A stretch of DNA of 64,000 nucleotides from Calcarisporiella thermophila CBS 279.70 (taxonomy: Eukaryota; Calcarisporiellomycota). Positions 1 through 9,891 of the stretch are shown one piece after another. The stretch covers positions 149,036-213,035 of the forward strand of contig NW_027192208.1 in assembly GCF_041956535.1 (NCBI RefSeq), read 5' to 3'. The notes beneath the pieces were generated by a model. The model worked only from the letters and a program-made list of their open reading frames with translations. It did no database searches and was not told the DNA's origin. Position numbers and translations under genes: made by a program. Within the stretch, counting starts at the first letter, position 1, and each line of letters opens with the position of its first letter.

Positions 1-37
1 CCCATGGGTTACATCCACAGTTCTCCATGACAAGCGA

Positions 38-619
38 ATGGCTCCACCTGAAATGGCAACGAAGGAGAATGACGCTGATTCTGGCGTTGGAAGCAGCGTT
101 TCTTCACTAGAAGCACAAGAACCCGAGAAAACTGAGGAGAATGAAGCGAATGCCAAAGACGATTCAATGCTGTCACCTGGAGTGGCGGCATTGAAGGAGG
201 TATTTGATGTGTGCTATACGGTTCAGCTCATGGAGGAAGAGAGAGGAGTGGTGGAACGACTTCAAGAAATGGGAGAGAAAATGTCCATCACTGAAGAACC
301 GGAGACCTCTGTTCATAGGGGACAGCCCTCTCCACCTCAAGCAAACCAGGGTGGTGGAATGGCACAGGCGCAACAGCCCATGATCTATATTCACCCCTCT
401 CATGCATACGGCAATATAAACCTAACGTTATCACAGAATACCGACAAGATTAACAAGAGCTACGATAGACATGCAGGTCAAGAGCGACAGCGACAACATA
501 TGGCAATACGTCAGCAAATGAAACAGCATCAGGCCCGGTATAGGGCACAGCCTTTTAATTTGAACATAGACCGCGCCACCCTGCTGGAAAGGAGAAAGCG
601 ACGTGTTGCAGTATCTTAG
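38..619 (+). CDS. Unknown protein, 3' part of a gene cut by the window edge
   Basis: The 193-residue reading frame stays open upstream to the first base of the window, so the ATG at 38 may be internal and the gene may begin outside. The protein is hydrophilic. It has an acidic, Ser/Glu-rich N-terminal third, a central segment that looks helical (around residues 45-80, with LKEVFDVCYTVQLMEEER), a Q/P/G-rich linker and a basic tail ending in ERRKRRVAVS. I see no membrane segment, zinc-binding motif or catalytic motif, and I do not recognise the family. It is convergent with the acyl-CoA-binding gene; the 140 bp between the two stops is AT-rich and looks like shared 3' untranslated sequence. Coding status rests on length and a biased, non-repetitive composition. 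Confidence 0.5.
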   Translation: MAPPEMATKENDADSGVGSSVSSLEAQEPEKTEENEANAKDDSMLSPGVAALKEVFDVCYTVQLMEEERGVVERLQEMGEKMSITEEPETSVHRGQPSPPQANQGGGMAQAQQPMIYIHPSHAYGNINLTLSQNTDKINKSYDRHAGQERQRQHMAIRQQMKQHQARYRAQPFNLNIDRATLLERRKRRVAVS

Positions 620-760
620 CAACAGAACACATGTCCAGTATCTGTAATATTTTTCTTTTATCTTCCTCGTGTTCCTTTATATTCTTCTCGAGTATTTATT
701 CTTGTTGGTTATATATCATTTATTGTTTAATTAATCCTCCATTTTGAAAAATCGAATCTG

Positions 761-1743
761 TTATTTTGATGATGACTGCAGCGCCTTTCTCATGGATTCA
801 GTTGGACATAATTCAAGTGCCGACGTGCCCTCATGATCTGTAGCAGCCAAATCGCCGCGGTTGCTCACGAGAATCTTGGCTAGAGTGAGGTTCTCTGCCA
901 TGCATGCTGAGGCACTCGAAGGTATAGTTAGCTCCGAATAAAAAGACCAAGAAAAGGATTCCCTACCATAATGCAAAGGGCTCTGCCCATCCTCGTCTCG
1001 GATATCCACATCGGCTCCTCGAGCCAACAACATTTCAACCATTGGCGCATGGCCTCGGTCACAGGCCCAATGTAGTAGGGATAGCCCCTATTCATTCAAC
1101 TTTCAATGCTAATATCACAGGTAGATGTTGTCAGCGGAAATCATATCTACCTGTGCGTCTTTCTCATTTAGATCGCGTCCCTCTAGTAGTCGCTCCGCTT
1201 CTTTAACATCCCCCTGCTTCACGTAGTAGAAAATGTCCTTCGGTTCGTCACTATTCGCGAAATATTTTTAATTTCGCCTCCCTTAAAAGATATCAGAGTA
1301 GCTCCAAAGAAAAATGGTAACCTGTGTTCATCCTCTTCGTCAGCTAATTTACTCACAGCATTCGCAAGGGAAAATCGGGCGCCACTTCCCTGCTCACTCC
1401 CCGCTTCTTCGCGGCCCTGTGCTTCTTGGTTTCCTCCTATCCAGTCATTCACCAATGAAACGTAGCTCGATTTAGCCTCATCCTGACTCAGCGAGCATTT
1501 CTTCCAGCTGTCCCATTTAGCCCTCCCAACTATATCAAATAGCCCAGGCCGGGGTGTGGTGTTGGGACCGACAGTAGCTTGCTTGTACAGAGCATATAGC
1601 TACAGGTATACAAATTACTACGGTAAATTGGAATCACCTCAAGGCAATGAACGAACTTGGAGTTTGGCATCACTGGAGAGTGATATTTTGGCACTATTTA
1701 TTCGTTCTACGGCATTTTGAAATAGATAATCTAGATCGGCCAT
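761..1743 (-). CDS. Acyl-CoA-binding domain and ankyrin-repeat protein (ACBD6-like)
   Basis: Five exons can be placed on the minus strand: 1743-1657, 1599-1322, 1250-1151, 1087-967 and 906-761, with matching phases, giving about 243 residues. The N-terminal acyl-CoA-binding domain shows the family core: [11 protein letters not shown] directly after the first splice, then [16 protein letters not shown] charged linker follows, then ankyrin repeats ([20 protein letters not shown], then [19 protein letters not shown], then a last partial repeat). This order is that of human ACBD6 and its fungal relatives, which bind long-chain acyl-CoA and help lipid acylation in the cytosol or nucleus. The gene is divergent from fibrillarin, with about 305 bp between the two start codons. 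The exact binding residues were not checked one by one. Confidence 0.85.
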
Positions 1744-2048
1744 CTTCGTATAGATGGTGAATGGGGATTGCGAAATATATTGAGCGTCGACAAGTAATAA
1801 TGGGGAATATGAATTCGAAATTGGTTTCGTGACGCTCTGTGACTGCAAAAATGAAAATTTGTTTACACCCCTCACAAGCACATCCTATCCTCCCTTTTAC
1901 TTTTTTTCCCGACCCATTGTGATCTGCATTCCTCTTTGAGGTTACTGTTCATTTGCAATTTCGGGATTTGCCAAGGGATCTCCCAGATCTTCAGTTGAAG
2001 TACCCCCCGCATTTTCTAATTTTATCTTCATATACATAGCATATCGAA

Positions 2049-3232
2049 ATGGGTTTTAGTATGTGTTTTCTTACCCGCTCTTGCTCCTCTTAGTTAAATT
2101 AAACTCACTTCTCTTCTCCTCTCTATCTCTAGATCCAGCAGGTCGTGGGGGTGGTCGTGGAGGTGGCCGTGGTGGAGGTTAGTTTATTCTATAATTATAG
2201 TGCCATTTTAAGGCTGATTCATTCTAATCATTCTTGTCCCCTCTTATCTGAATTCGATAGGACGAGGTGGTGGCCGTGGGGGTGGCCGCGGTGGAGGTTT
2301 TGGTGGAGGTTTTGGTGGAGGTAAACTTCATATTTTTCTTGCTCCATCGAGTAAGAATGTTCACCTAACTATTTATTTTCTTGTTGAAATAATTTTTAGG
2401 AAGAGGTGGAGGCCGTGGTGGAGGCCGTGGTGGAGTCCAGAAGCGTGGTGGAGGTCGAGGAGGAAGTCGTGGCGGACGCGGGGGTGCTAGAGGAGGAGGA
2501 GGAGGAGCCAAAGGAGGAGCCAAAGTGGTGGTTGAGCCACATCGTCACGAAGGTGTGTTTGTTGCACGTGGCAAGGAGGATCTTCTGGTGACCAAGAATA
2601 TGACGCCTGGTGAGTCCGTATATGGCGAGAAGCGAATTTCAGTGGAGGGACCTGACAGCACAAAGACCGAGTACCGTGTGTGGAATCCCTTCCGCTCCAA
2701 GTTGGCTGCCGGTATCCTTGGGGGGGTGGACAACATTCACATTGCTCCAGGAAAGAAGGTCCTCTACTTGGGAGCAAGTTCCGGCACAACGGTGTCGCAT
2801 GTGGCCGACATCGTAGGACCCGAGGGAGTCGTCTTTGCAGTTGAGTTTTCCCACCGTTCCGGCCGCGATCTCATCAACATGGCCAAGAAGCGCACCAACG
2901 TCATCCCCATCATCGAAGATGCACGGCACCCACAGAAATACCGCATGCTGGTAGGTCTTGTTGACGTCGTATTTGCCGACGTGGCACAACCCGACCAGGC
3001 TCGTATTGTCGGCCTCAATGCACACCACTTCTTGAAGAACAACGGACACGTCGTGATTTCGGTCAAGGCGAGCTGCATCGACAGCACGGTGGATGCCGCC
3101 ACTGTGTTCGCAAGAGAAGTGAAGAAGATGGTAGAGGAGAAGATCAAGCCTCAGGAGCAACTGACCCTCGAACCGTACGAACGTGATCATGCATTGATTG
3201 TGGGTAAATACGTGCGGATAAAGACCAAGTGA
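2049..3232 (+). CDS. NOP1: Fibrillarin (NOP1), box C/D snoRNP 2'-O-methyltransferase
   Basis: Exons 2049-2058, 2133-2177, 2261-2320 and 2400-3232 join in phase 1. The first ~65 residues are a glycine-arginine-rich (GAR) domain made of GGR/GGGF units. From [13 protein letters not shown] on comes the conserved methyltransferase, with the AdoMet-binding segment [20 protein letters not shown], then [16 protein letters not shown] and a C-terminal [12 protein letters not shown]. Fibrillarin sits in the nucleolus and methylates rRNA guided by C/D snoRNAs; it is also known to methylate a histone H2A glutamine. Start: the ATG at 2049 gives MGFN.. and is followed after ten coding bases by the first intron. 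The two internal GAR exons are 45 and 60 nt, multiples of three in the same phase, so either could be skipped without a frameshift. Confidence 0.97.
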
Positions 3233-3516
3233 TTATGAAGCCTCCATCCTCCTTCACTCATTTCTCTTAATCCTTTTTTTTTTCTACGTTCTGTTCTTTG
3301 TGCTTATTTTTTTCTTTTCTTTTTCTTCTCTCTTTTTTATGTGACTTTATAAACTACAAATAGGACAAATGGAATTCTTTAAAGTACTTTTATCCGTCTC
3401 AGCGGGAACTCCACCTATAAGTCTATTCAAAATTTATATGAAATATAAAAAACAAAATGCTATTGCTCCAATTGTTATCATTTGAAGCGTTTTATAAAAA
3501 ATTTGGAAAAGATTTT
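3233..3516. other. 3' flank of fibrillarin, no gene
   Basis: T-rich downstream region of fibrillarin, then AT-rich sequence. I see no coding potential. It holds the termination region of the minus-strand tRNA. Confidence 0.6.
3496..3501 (-). terminator. RNA polymerase III T-run after tRNA-Ala
   Basis: On the minus strand a run of six T (six A on the plus strand) lies 15 bp past the tRNA 3' end. A shorter four-T run (3507-3510) lies even closer. Either fits a Pol III terminator. Confidence 0.6.
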
Positions 3517-3589
3517 TGGAGAACCCGGGTATCGATCCCGGTGCCTCTCGCATGCTAAGCGAGCGCTCTACCATTTGAGCTAGTCCCCC
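3517..3589 (-). tRNA. tRNA-Ala (anticodon AGC)
   Basis: The 73-nt cloverleaf folds fully. The acceptor stem pairs GGGGGAC with GTTCTCC (two G-U pairs), with discriminator A. The D arm is GCTC/GAGC, the anticodon stem CTCGC/GCGAG carries the loop TTAGCAT (anticodon AGC, read as IGC), and the T stem is CCGGG/CCCGG. No intron and no encoded CCA. The T loop is ATCGATA, with A at positions 54 and 60 instead of the usual T54; this form is known from plant tRNA-Ala. The A box and the B-box region (GGGATCGATACCC) are present. Confidence 0.96.
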
Positions 3590-4421
3590 AATTTGACCAC
3601 GAATTGTTAACGAAATATTGGTATTTAATACATGCATATAAAACTGCGCCACTAGAAACCAAAATAACATCTTTCTTAGCTCTTTAGGTTCCTGGAGCCG
3701 AATTGCTAGGTTGTGAGTTCGATTAGCGTAGGCGACATCCAACCACGAGTTTTTGCCGTGCTCTTCGTAGGAATTATTGATTGTTTATAGAATAGTTGCA
3801 TTCAATATCAAGCGGCTACAAACTAACCCTATTGTGAATACATAGATGCAACTTAGTCAAAGGTACTTTATTTCCAGGGTCGCATTTGAAAAAAAGAGAA
3901 TAATAGGGTTCGTATATTTGGTAATTAAATAACAATACAATACCGATATAGAGATTAGCAACTGCTAGAGGGGTAACTTAATGTAAAAAAAGGAGTCAAT
4001 GCCATGTCTCTTTACTTCTGCGGATAAAATCAACACGTATCGAAACGAGACTCCAGGACCAAATGGAATTTTCTCAACGCATCGATATGAAATTTTCTTG
4101 AAGTTTAGTCTCTGCGCCCTTTTGAAGAGACTCTATCATTCATAGCTGATTTCAACTAAAGCATCGAATTTCTGTTTTTAGAATGTGAAATCGATCCCGC
4201 TTTCTCAGCTAAGACAATTTAAGATGATTTCGAATATATTTGGGCAATATGACGTACGAGATCGATATCAGAGACTGAAAACTGCCAAATTTTCGCGCAG
4301 TCTGTATTTTTTATTAAAGTCTTTATGGTGGTGACCTTCATGATGAGATTGAATTGCCCTCATCGAATCGAATCAACCAGCAATTTCAGCCCCTAATTAA
4401 AATTCGTAGTATTTTCAATTC
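3590..4421. other. Intergenic, AT-rich
   Basis: About 830 bp between the tRNA and the SAS4-like gene. I see no coding frame. At 3690-3738 there is a stretch resembling the 3' half of a tRNA (see findings). The last few hundred bases should hold the promoter of the downstream gene. Confidence 0.5.
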
Positions 4422-5962
4422 ATGGTCAACAGATTGCTATCTTTTATGGGCGGATTAACGGTCGGACGCTCGCGAATACCGGATGAGCCTCAGATTAGTT
4501 CACGATGGTAAGTGGTTTTTCGGCTTTTAGCGCCGGATTTTTTAGCTATGGCTATCATCAGCGATGAATATGATTTTATGCATAATTAAGAAGCTAACTT
4601 TAAGATAATTACTAATTGTTATTTTTACCTCATCCACCTTTAGTCAGCGAACACGTGTGCCTCATACATTTGCACGCTGGTTCACAACCGCCGGTCTTGA
4701 TGCGATGTTCGCACAGGAAACGCCACGCTTCGCTCGTCATCTACATCGTATGATTACGACAGAAAATGAAAATGGCTATGTATCGTGCCCAAGCCCACTG
4801 CCCAATCATGACGCGGCTTTGAAGCGGTCGGAGAGCGAGGGGAATCGACGGCGAAGACGGCGAAGCCCAGAGTCGGAGAGCGAAGGCTGTAGAGCGTTCA
4901 AGAAGCGAATATTACCTGCGCGAAAGCAGGGTTTGCTTTCCAGCAATCTCGAATCAACCTCGGATGAAGAAGAAATGGAAGAGATTTTAGAAAAGGATGT
5001 CATGTTGATAGTAGAGGATGAAAGCATTCTGATAAAATGTAATTTAAGAAAAGAGCGGGTGCGGCAACCGGATCAAAAACGACAAACCGAAACTGAAATG
5101 ATAGCTTCCGATATTGAGGTACCACGCTTCCGACATATTGGGGATGAGGAGATTTTAGGCAATACGATCGTGACAAGAAGCAAAATCTATCATAAGCCGG
5201 AGGTAAACCAGCCCTATCTTTGCATCAATAGAAACATCTCGTAGATCAATTTTTTTATTCTCATCTCAGTTAGAGGATATTTCAGACGATGCCTACCTAA
5301 AACGTCACCGCCGATACGAGCGCGCTGCCAAAATGGCCAAAAATCGTGAACGTGAACGACTCGCACACGAGCGCTACCGACAGAAGCTCGAAGTTGAGAA
5401 GCTGCGAAATATGGTGGAAGCCAATCAACTTCTACCCATGGCCGCATTTCGGACAGCTGAAGGGGAAAGGGAGCGAAAGCGATTAGAGTACCAACGACAT
5501 TTGCTACGGGAAGCAGAGGATACTTTACGGCGGATGGATGAATTAGGGTATGGGAATCGGGAGGAGAAAGAGCAGGGAAGAAATGTTGAGGAGGAAAATC
5601 GGCCACTGGCTGGCGATGAAAAAGAGAACGAGGATAGGGGGGGTAAAAAGGACGAAGGCGCGGATAGAATCAAGAGAAAACGTTCCAACTCTTCGGCAGG
5701 ACGGCGTACTGCTGCCGTTTCCTCACCTGTGTCGGTCTCTAATCTCTTGTCGCCGCGATCAATTCATTCTCGGTCTAGGCCCCATTTGACTACTTTCAAG
5801 CATAGCACTCCTCAGCTATCGGGAGGCCGAAAGAGCTCCCGCTTGGTGATCGCTTTTGGAGCACGATTGCCGCAGATGCCCGAGTCGGATTTCTTTCTTC
5901 CTGAACATGAGTTTGGAGATGCGATGCGTGCACGTTTGTTACCCGATTTTGTAAATTATTGA
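4422..5962 (+). CDS. SAS4-domain/PEHE-like chromatin protein
   Basis: Exons 4422-4507, 4644-5202 and 5270-5962 join in frame to about 445 residues. The first half has a basic/Ser-Glu region and an acidic stretch STSDEEEMEEILEKDV. After the second splice comes DDAYLKRHRRYERAAKMAKN with a strongly charged helix (RERERLAHERYRQKLE) and an ERERKRLEYQRHLLREAE segment. This matches the look of the fungal SAS-complex subunit 4 domain: a D-x-x-Y-x-x-x-H start, then an RERE.L.HE helix. The C-terminus (AFGARLPQMPESDFFLPEHE) resembles the PEHE segment that binds MYST histone acetyltransferases in MSL1/NSL1-type proteins. I infer a subunit of a MYST acetyltransferase complex, acting in the nucleus. The similarity is from memory of the family pattern and was not aligned; an unrelated charged nuclear protein is the alternative. 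Confidence 0.6.
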
Positions 5963-6178
5963 ATGTGTTGTTTTTTTTTTCGGCTGACAATGTCACTTTC
6001 AGCAGTGTAGCATCATTTTACTGTTTATTTTTTTTCATTTTACATATATGTGTGTATATATGTAGGACATGTTCATTTTTCTGTTCCTCGCACTGTTTTA
6101 GTAATATATCTGATTCTTAAAATGCTCTGTTCTTTTTGCACACATAGGAAAAATCAATTACAAAATAAGGAGAAAACA

Positions 6179-6840
6179 TTATCGAGACTGTGGAGGGGGT
6201 TGTCGTCCTCCCTGGCGCATCCATGGAGGTTGTGAGTGGCCTGCTGGAGGTCTCCCACCGCCCGAATGGGGTTGAAAGCCAGGAGGGGGGGGACCTGGAG
6301 GTCCTCCGGGGGGCCCTCCTCCATAGGGAGGCATCCCCGGAGGTGGACCGTGCATACCGGGTGGAGGCCCTCCAGATGGGGGCATGGGGCCACCGAAAGG
6401 TGGACGGGAATAGTAAGGGGCACCACCGCCACCACCACCATATGGGAACATCATACCAGGAAAGACGGGAACACCGCTGTACTGAGGTGGAAGGACTGGA
6501 AAAATAGGGGGGAGAATAAAAGCAAAGTATAAAAGAGTAAGTTGCGGAGAGAAGAGAGGAATTTACACCGCTACTATAACATACCCGCACCACCAGAATT
6601 TTCATATGCTTTGGTGATTTGATCGATAATCTCCTGTGTTTCTTCCTGCCCCAGCTCAGCATAATAATTTCTTACATTCTCTAGATGCTTCTTGCCATGA
6701 TTATGTGATTTTCGCACAGAAGGGCTATCGTGAGTGAGAAAAATGTCGCAATAATCTATAGAGAGAATGAAAAAATTAGATAAAGAGTTCGATAATCTAG
6801 AAACGCAATCGATTCCATTACCGCAATAATACTTCGGCAT
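6179..6840 (-). CDS. YHC1: U1 snRNP protein C (U1-C)
   Basis: The start exon of 19 nt (6840-6822, MPKYYC) splices to [19 protein letters not shown], giving the U1-C C2H2 zinc finger C-x2-C-x12-H-x5-H. The next ~40 residues ([20 protein letters not shown]) match the family. A last exon beginning near 6511 encodes a Pro/Gly-rich tail ([17 protein letters not shown] and similar) down to the stop at 6179, as in animal and fungal U1-C. The protein stabilises the pairing of U1 snRNA with the 5' splice site in the nucleus. The gene is divergent from the SR-type gene, with 1.1 kb between. The plus strand of the GC-rich tail is open in other frames, but only the minus frame continues the zinc finger. 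Confidence 0.96.
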
Positions 6841-7979
6841 TATTTCCTAATATTTTCTATATGCTGATCGCAACCTGAGTGAAGGTATCTTCACCCAAAG
6901 ATCCTTTTGAATCTAAAGGTATTGAGCTTGGAAGGGAAGAGAAAACTTTGCTAATGTGGCGTAGTTATCCGGCTTGATTTATCAATTACCATGGCAATAC
7001 TGTAGGCAGCTAGTATGCAAATAGGCTATGGTAGAATTGAAACCCATGATGCGGAAAAAGAGCTGAAGCAAATACAAGTGGTACAGGACGCCTCTGGCTC
7101 TAGTCGCGACTCTGGAAATCTCCTCTCAGCAACTGATATCTTGAATATTGGGTGTGCAGAGGTCAAAGGAAGCGTTATACCCTCGGAGAAATTTGAAAGC
7201 GCTTTTAGAGTGCAATTGAGTAGCGCTATTATCTTATACGGCTGCAAACAAGAGAAAGCTTAACAGTAGATAAAATGGGCTCGGCTTTTATGCTAATGAC
7301 AAAAGGGTTTAGGAGAACCACGGTCGAGTATGTACTGGCAAGCTTTGGGAATGGGCGATTGTTACAAACATTTATCCCTGCATTATTGTGTTAGTCTTTT
7401 CATATATACCAAACGATATTTGCACTTGGACAGTCGGGTAGATCCTCGTGCTCTCTTCTCAATGTAGGTATGAAGAAGTTGTACCAGAAGAGGAGAGAAA
7501 AAACGGAGGCCATATGGGCATGGGTTGATTTTGGAGAAATACTGAAGGTTGACTTTTCTTCCGGTACTAAATCAGAAGCCCTCCCCCCCCCCCAATCAAA
7601 ACCCGGAATCTCGTTTGGTTTCCACGTTCTTTCTTGCACTAACGTCAGTGTGAAAAGAGCATAAATATTGACCGACTCTGTTTCCATCCCTGCAAACAGA
7701 TTCATCACAGCTCACCCGGCACGAACTAGGCCTAGGACTACCAATTTTACCAGTGATCAGAAAAGGATTTCAAGGCTAGCTAATTGATCTTTATTGCCCA
7801 TTCCAAGAGCTTCTTTACGCCTATTCTAGTGTTCGTTTGAAGTCCATATCCCCTTTTGAGCTTCCTTGACTACTGTAGCTCCACAACATACTTAGCTTTT
7901 CGCGCTTCTTTTCCAGTTGCATCCATCATCTACGTTTCTATCTAGTATTCGAAGCCTGGAAAAATCATCTGCTATCATC
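6841..7979. other. Divergent promoter region between U1-C and the SR-type gene
   Basis: About 1.1 kb. It contains an 82-codon open frame at 7015-7263 (plus) with no recognisable feature, and a run of 11 C at 7583-7593. I see no gene I can support; it should hold both promoters and 5' leaders. Confidence 0.5.
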
Positions 7980-9531
7980 ATGTCTAAAATCTGGGTAGGA
8001 AATTTACCAGAATCAATATCAATCAAGGAGGTTGAGGATTATTTCAATGAGCACGGCCGAGTAGTCAGTGTCAATCTTAAATCGAACTACGGCTTTGTTG
8101 TAAGTTTTCGTCTATTTCTAATCCCTGATGACGCCACGGAACAAGGGGGGACTGACATGATCAACCTCAAAAAATGATTGAACATTATTCATCGGTAGGA
8201 ATTTGAAAATGAGCGCGATTGCCAAAATGTAGTTTCTCGTTGCGATGGTGCAGAGATTGGAGGCAGCAAAATCCGCGTGGAGCTTCCACGCCATGAAAGG
8301 AGAGATTTCGCAAGCAATGAATGTTTCAAATGTGGGCGTCCAGGCCACTTTGCTCGGGATTGTCCCTCCAACACCAGGTAAGATGATCTTTCACGCTGCA
8401 GAAGTTGCATGTGCGTCTTTGGAGAATTCCTTTTCCCCTCCCTTTCCCCTCCACATGGAGCGCGCCCCCGAACATTCATAATCAGCTCTTGGGCTCAAGT
8501 GGCTAGCATCCTTGTTATCTTCAGAGAGGGAGTGATGGAGTTGAACACGTTTTCTCCTCTGGATATGTTTGCTTGTGTCCTTCTTCCAACCTCCTTTTTT
8601 TTATCCAAACTCCTCCTTTGCCCGTGTTTTGGAATATCCAAGCCTGCTCTACCCTTCTGTACAGCAAATGTATACACAACAGGATCTCTAATTTATTCCC
8701 ATTTGGCAATAGTCCTCCCCCCAGAAGCCGCCATGATCGGCCCTCTGCCAATGGATATGGTAGGGACTATCCCCCACGAGAGGACAGATATCACCCAAGG
8801 TATGACCGTGGACCCGAGAGAGCGCCTCCCCCTGGAGGTAGGATGTATGACGAAGGATACTCCCGCAGAGACTATCCTCCCCAAGACAGATACAGTCGAG
8901 ACTATCCTCCTGGGCATTATCCGCCTCCTCCTCCTTCTGGCTATTCCCATTATAAAGATGACTATGACCATCGTCGCTATCCTCCGCCTCCATATAGTAG
9001 AATGGAACCCTATGACACGCGTTCCCCCGTACATCCCCCTGGTCCCCCCTTCCCTGGCAGAGATAGATATGCTCCCTACCCGTCCAGAGACAGGGGAATT
9101 TCTCCCCCTGGGCGCCGCTACTCGGATCGCCCAAGGCCTCCACCACGGTAAATACCGTTTTCTTCCAAGTGCTAGATTCATTGGATGCAGTCAGCGCTGG
9201 TTATTTACTTTTTTCTTTATCCACGCCAGTGACGTTCCCCCTAGTGCGGGGTATCGTGGAGGTTGGGATGATGCCCGCAATGGAGGCTATAGGTAAAACA
9301 TCCATATTGGTTTCACTTTCTATTCTCCCTAATGTCTCCTAATTTATGCGCGTGTTTAGTAGGTATGATCGTCGATCCGTCAGCCCTCCTCGAGGCCGTT
9401 CGCCCCCTAGATATGCCTCCAGGCGCCCCCCTCCGCCCCATGGTCAAGGACGCATGAGTCCTCCTCCACGCGGGCGGCCCCATTCTGAAAATAGGATGCG
9501 CCGAAGTCCTCCTCCTTTTTCCCGTCGTTAA
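7980..9531 (+). CDS. SR-type splicing factor with RRM and CCHC zinc knuckle
   Basis: The ATG at 7980 opens an RNA-recognition motif: MSKIWVGNLPES (RNP2), then after an intron GFV|EFENERDCQNVV (RNP1 region split by the splice). A zinc knuckle CFKCGRPGHFARDC follows. A 335-nt intron (8378-8712) precedes a long exon of RS/PPR-type low-complexity sequence with many RDYPP, DRY and YPPPP units. Two more introns (after 9148 and about 9293) lead to a last exon ending in SPPPFSRR and the stop at 9531. RRM plus one CCHC knuckle plus a basic tail is the architecture of SRSF7 and plant RSZ proteins, which bind pre-mRNA and define exons. The tail has many SPP/SPPR units but few long RS runs. Retaining the 335-nt intron would give a stop at once (see findings). 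Confidence 0.88.
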
Positions 9532-9891
9532 GACAAAAAGATAGCGGTGGGTGAGTTCTTGGGATTCTAATAGTTATCAGTGGCATTTGTTACCTCCAAG
9601 AATTCAGTTCGCCTTTTTTTTTATCTCAATTCTACTTTATCTTTCGCGGTTGCGGATGGGATTTCTCTCGATGACCTCGACTTTTTTTTTTGTTTTTGGA
9701 TGAGTGATTGATATTTGGTATGTCTCCCCCCCCCCCCCTAATGGCTCGGGGAAAAAAAATAATAAAGTAGTCTTTTCTAATATTCGGATGGAGCTGAGAA
9801 TCAATTTGGTTATCTTCACAGTCACATTGGATCAGATTGTTGTCACAAAAATCATTCCACTGGTTACTCCTCACTCTCCCAACCAACCAAG
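9532..9891. other. Intergenic between SR-type gene and MTRR
   Basis: 360 bp of 3' flank and promoter. It holds a run of 13 C (9726-9738) and several T and A runs. No gene seen. Confidence 0.6.

Noticed and set aside
7015-7263. 82-codon frame upstream of the SR-type gene
   Set aside because: Short, with an overlapping 73-codon frame on the other strand and no recognisable feature.
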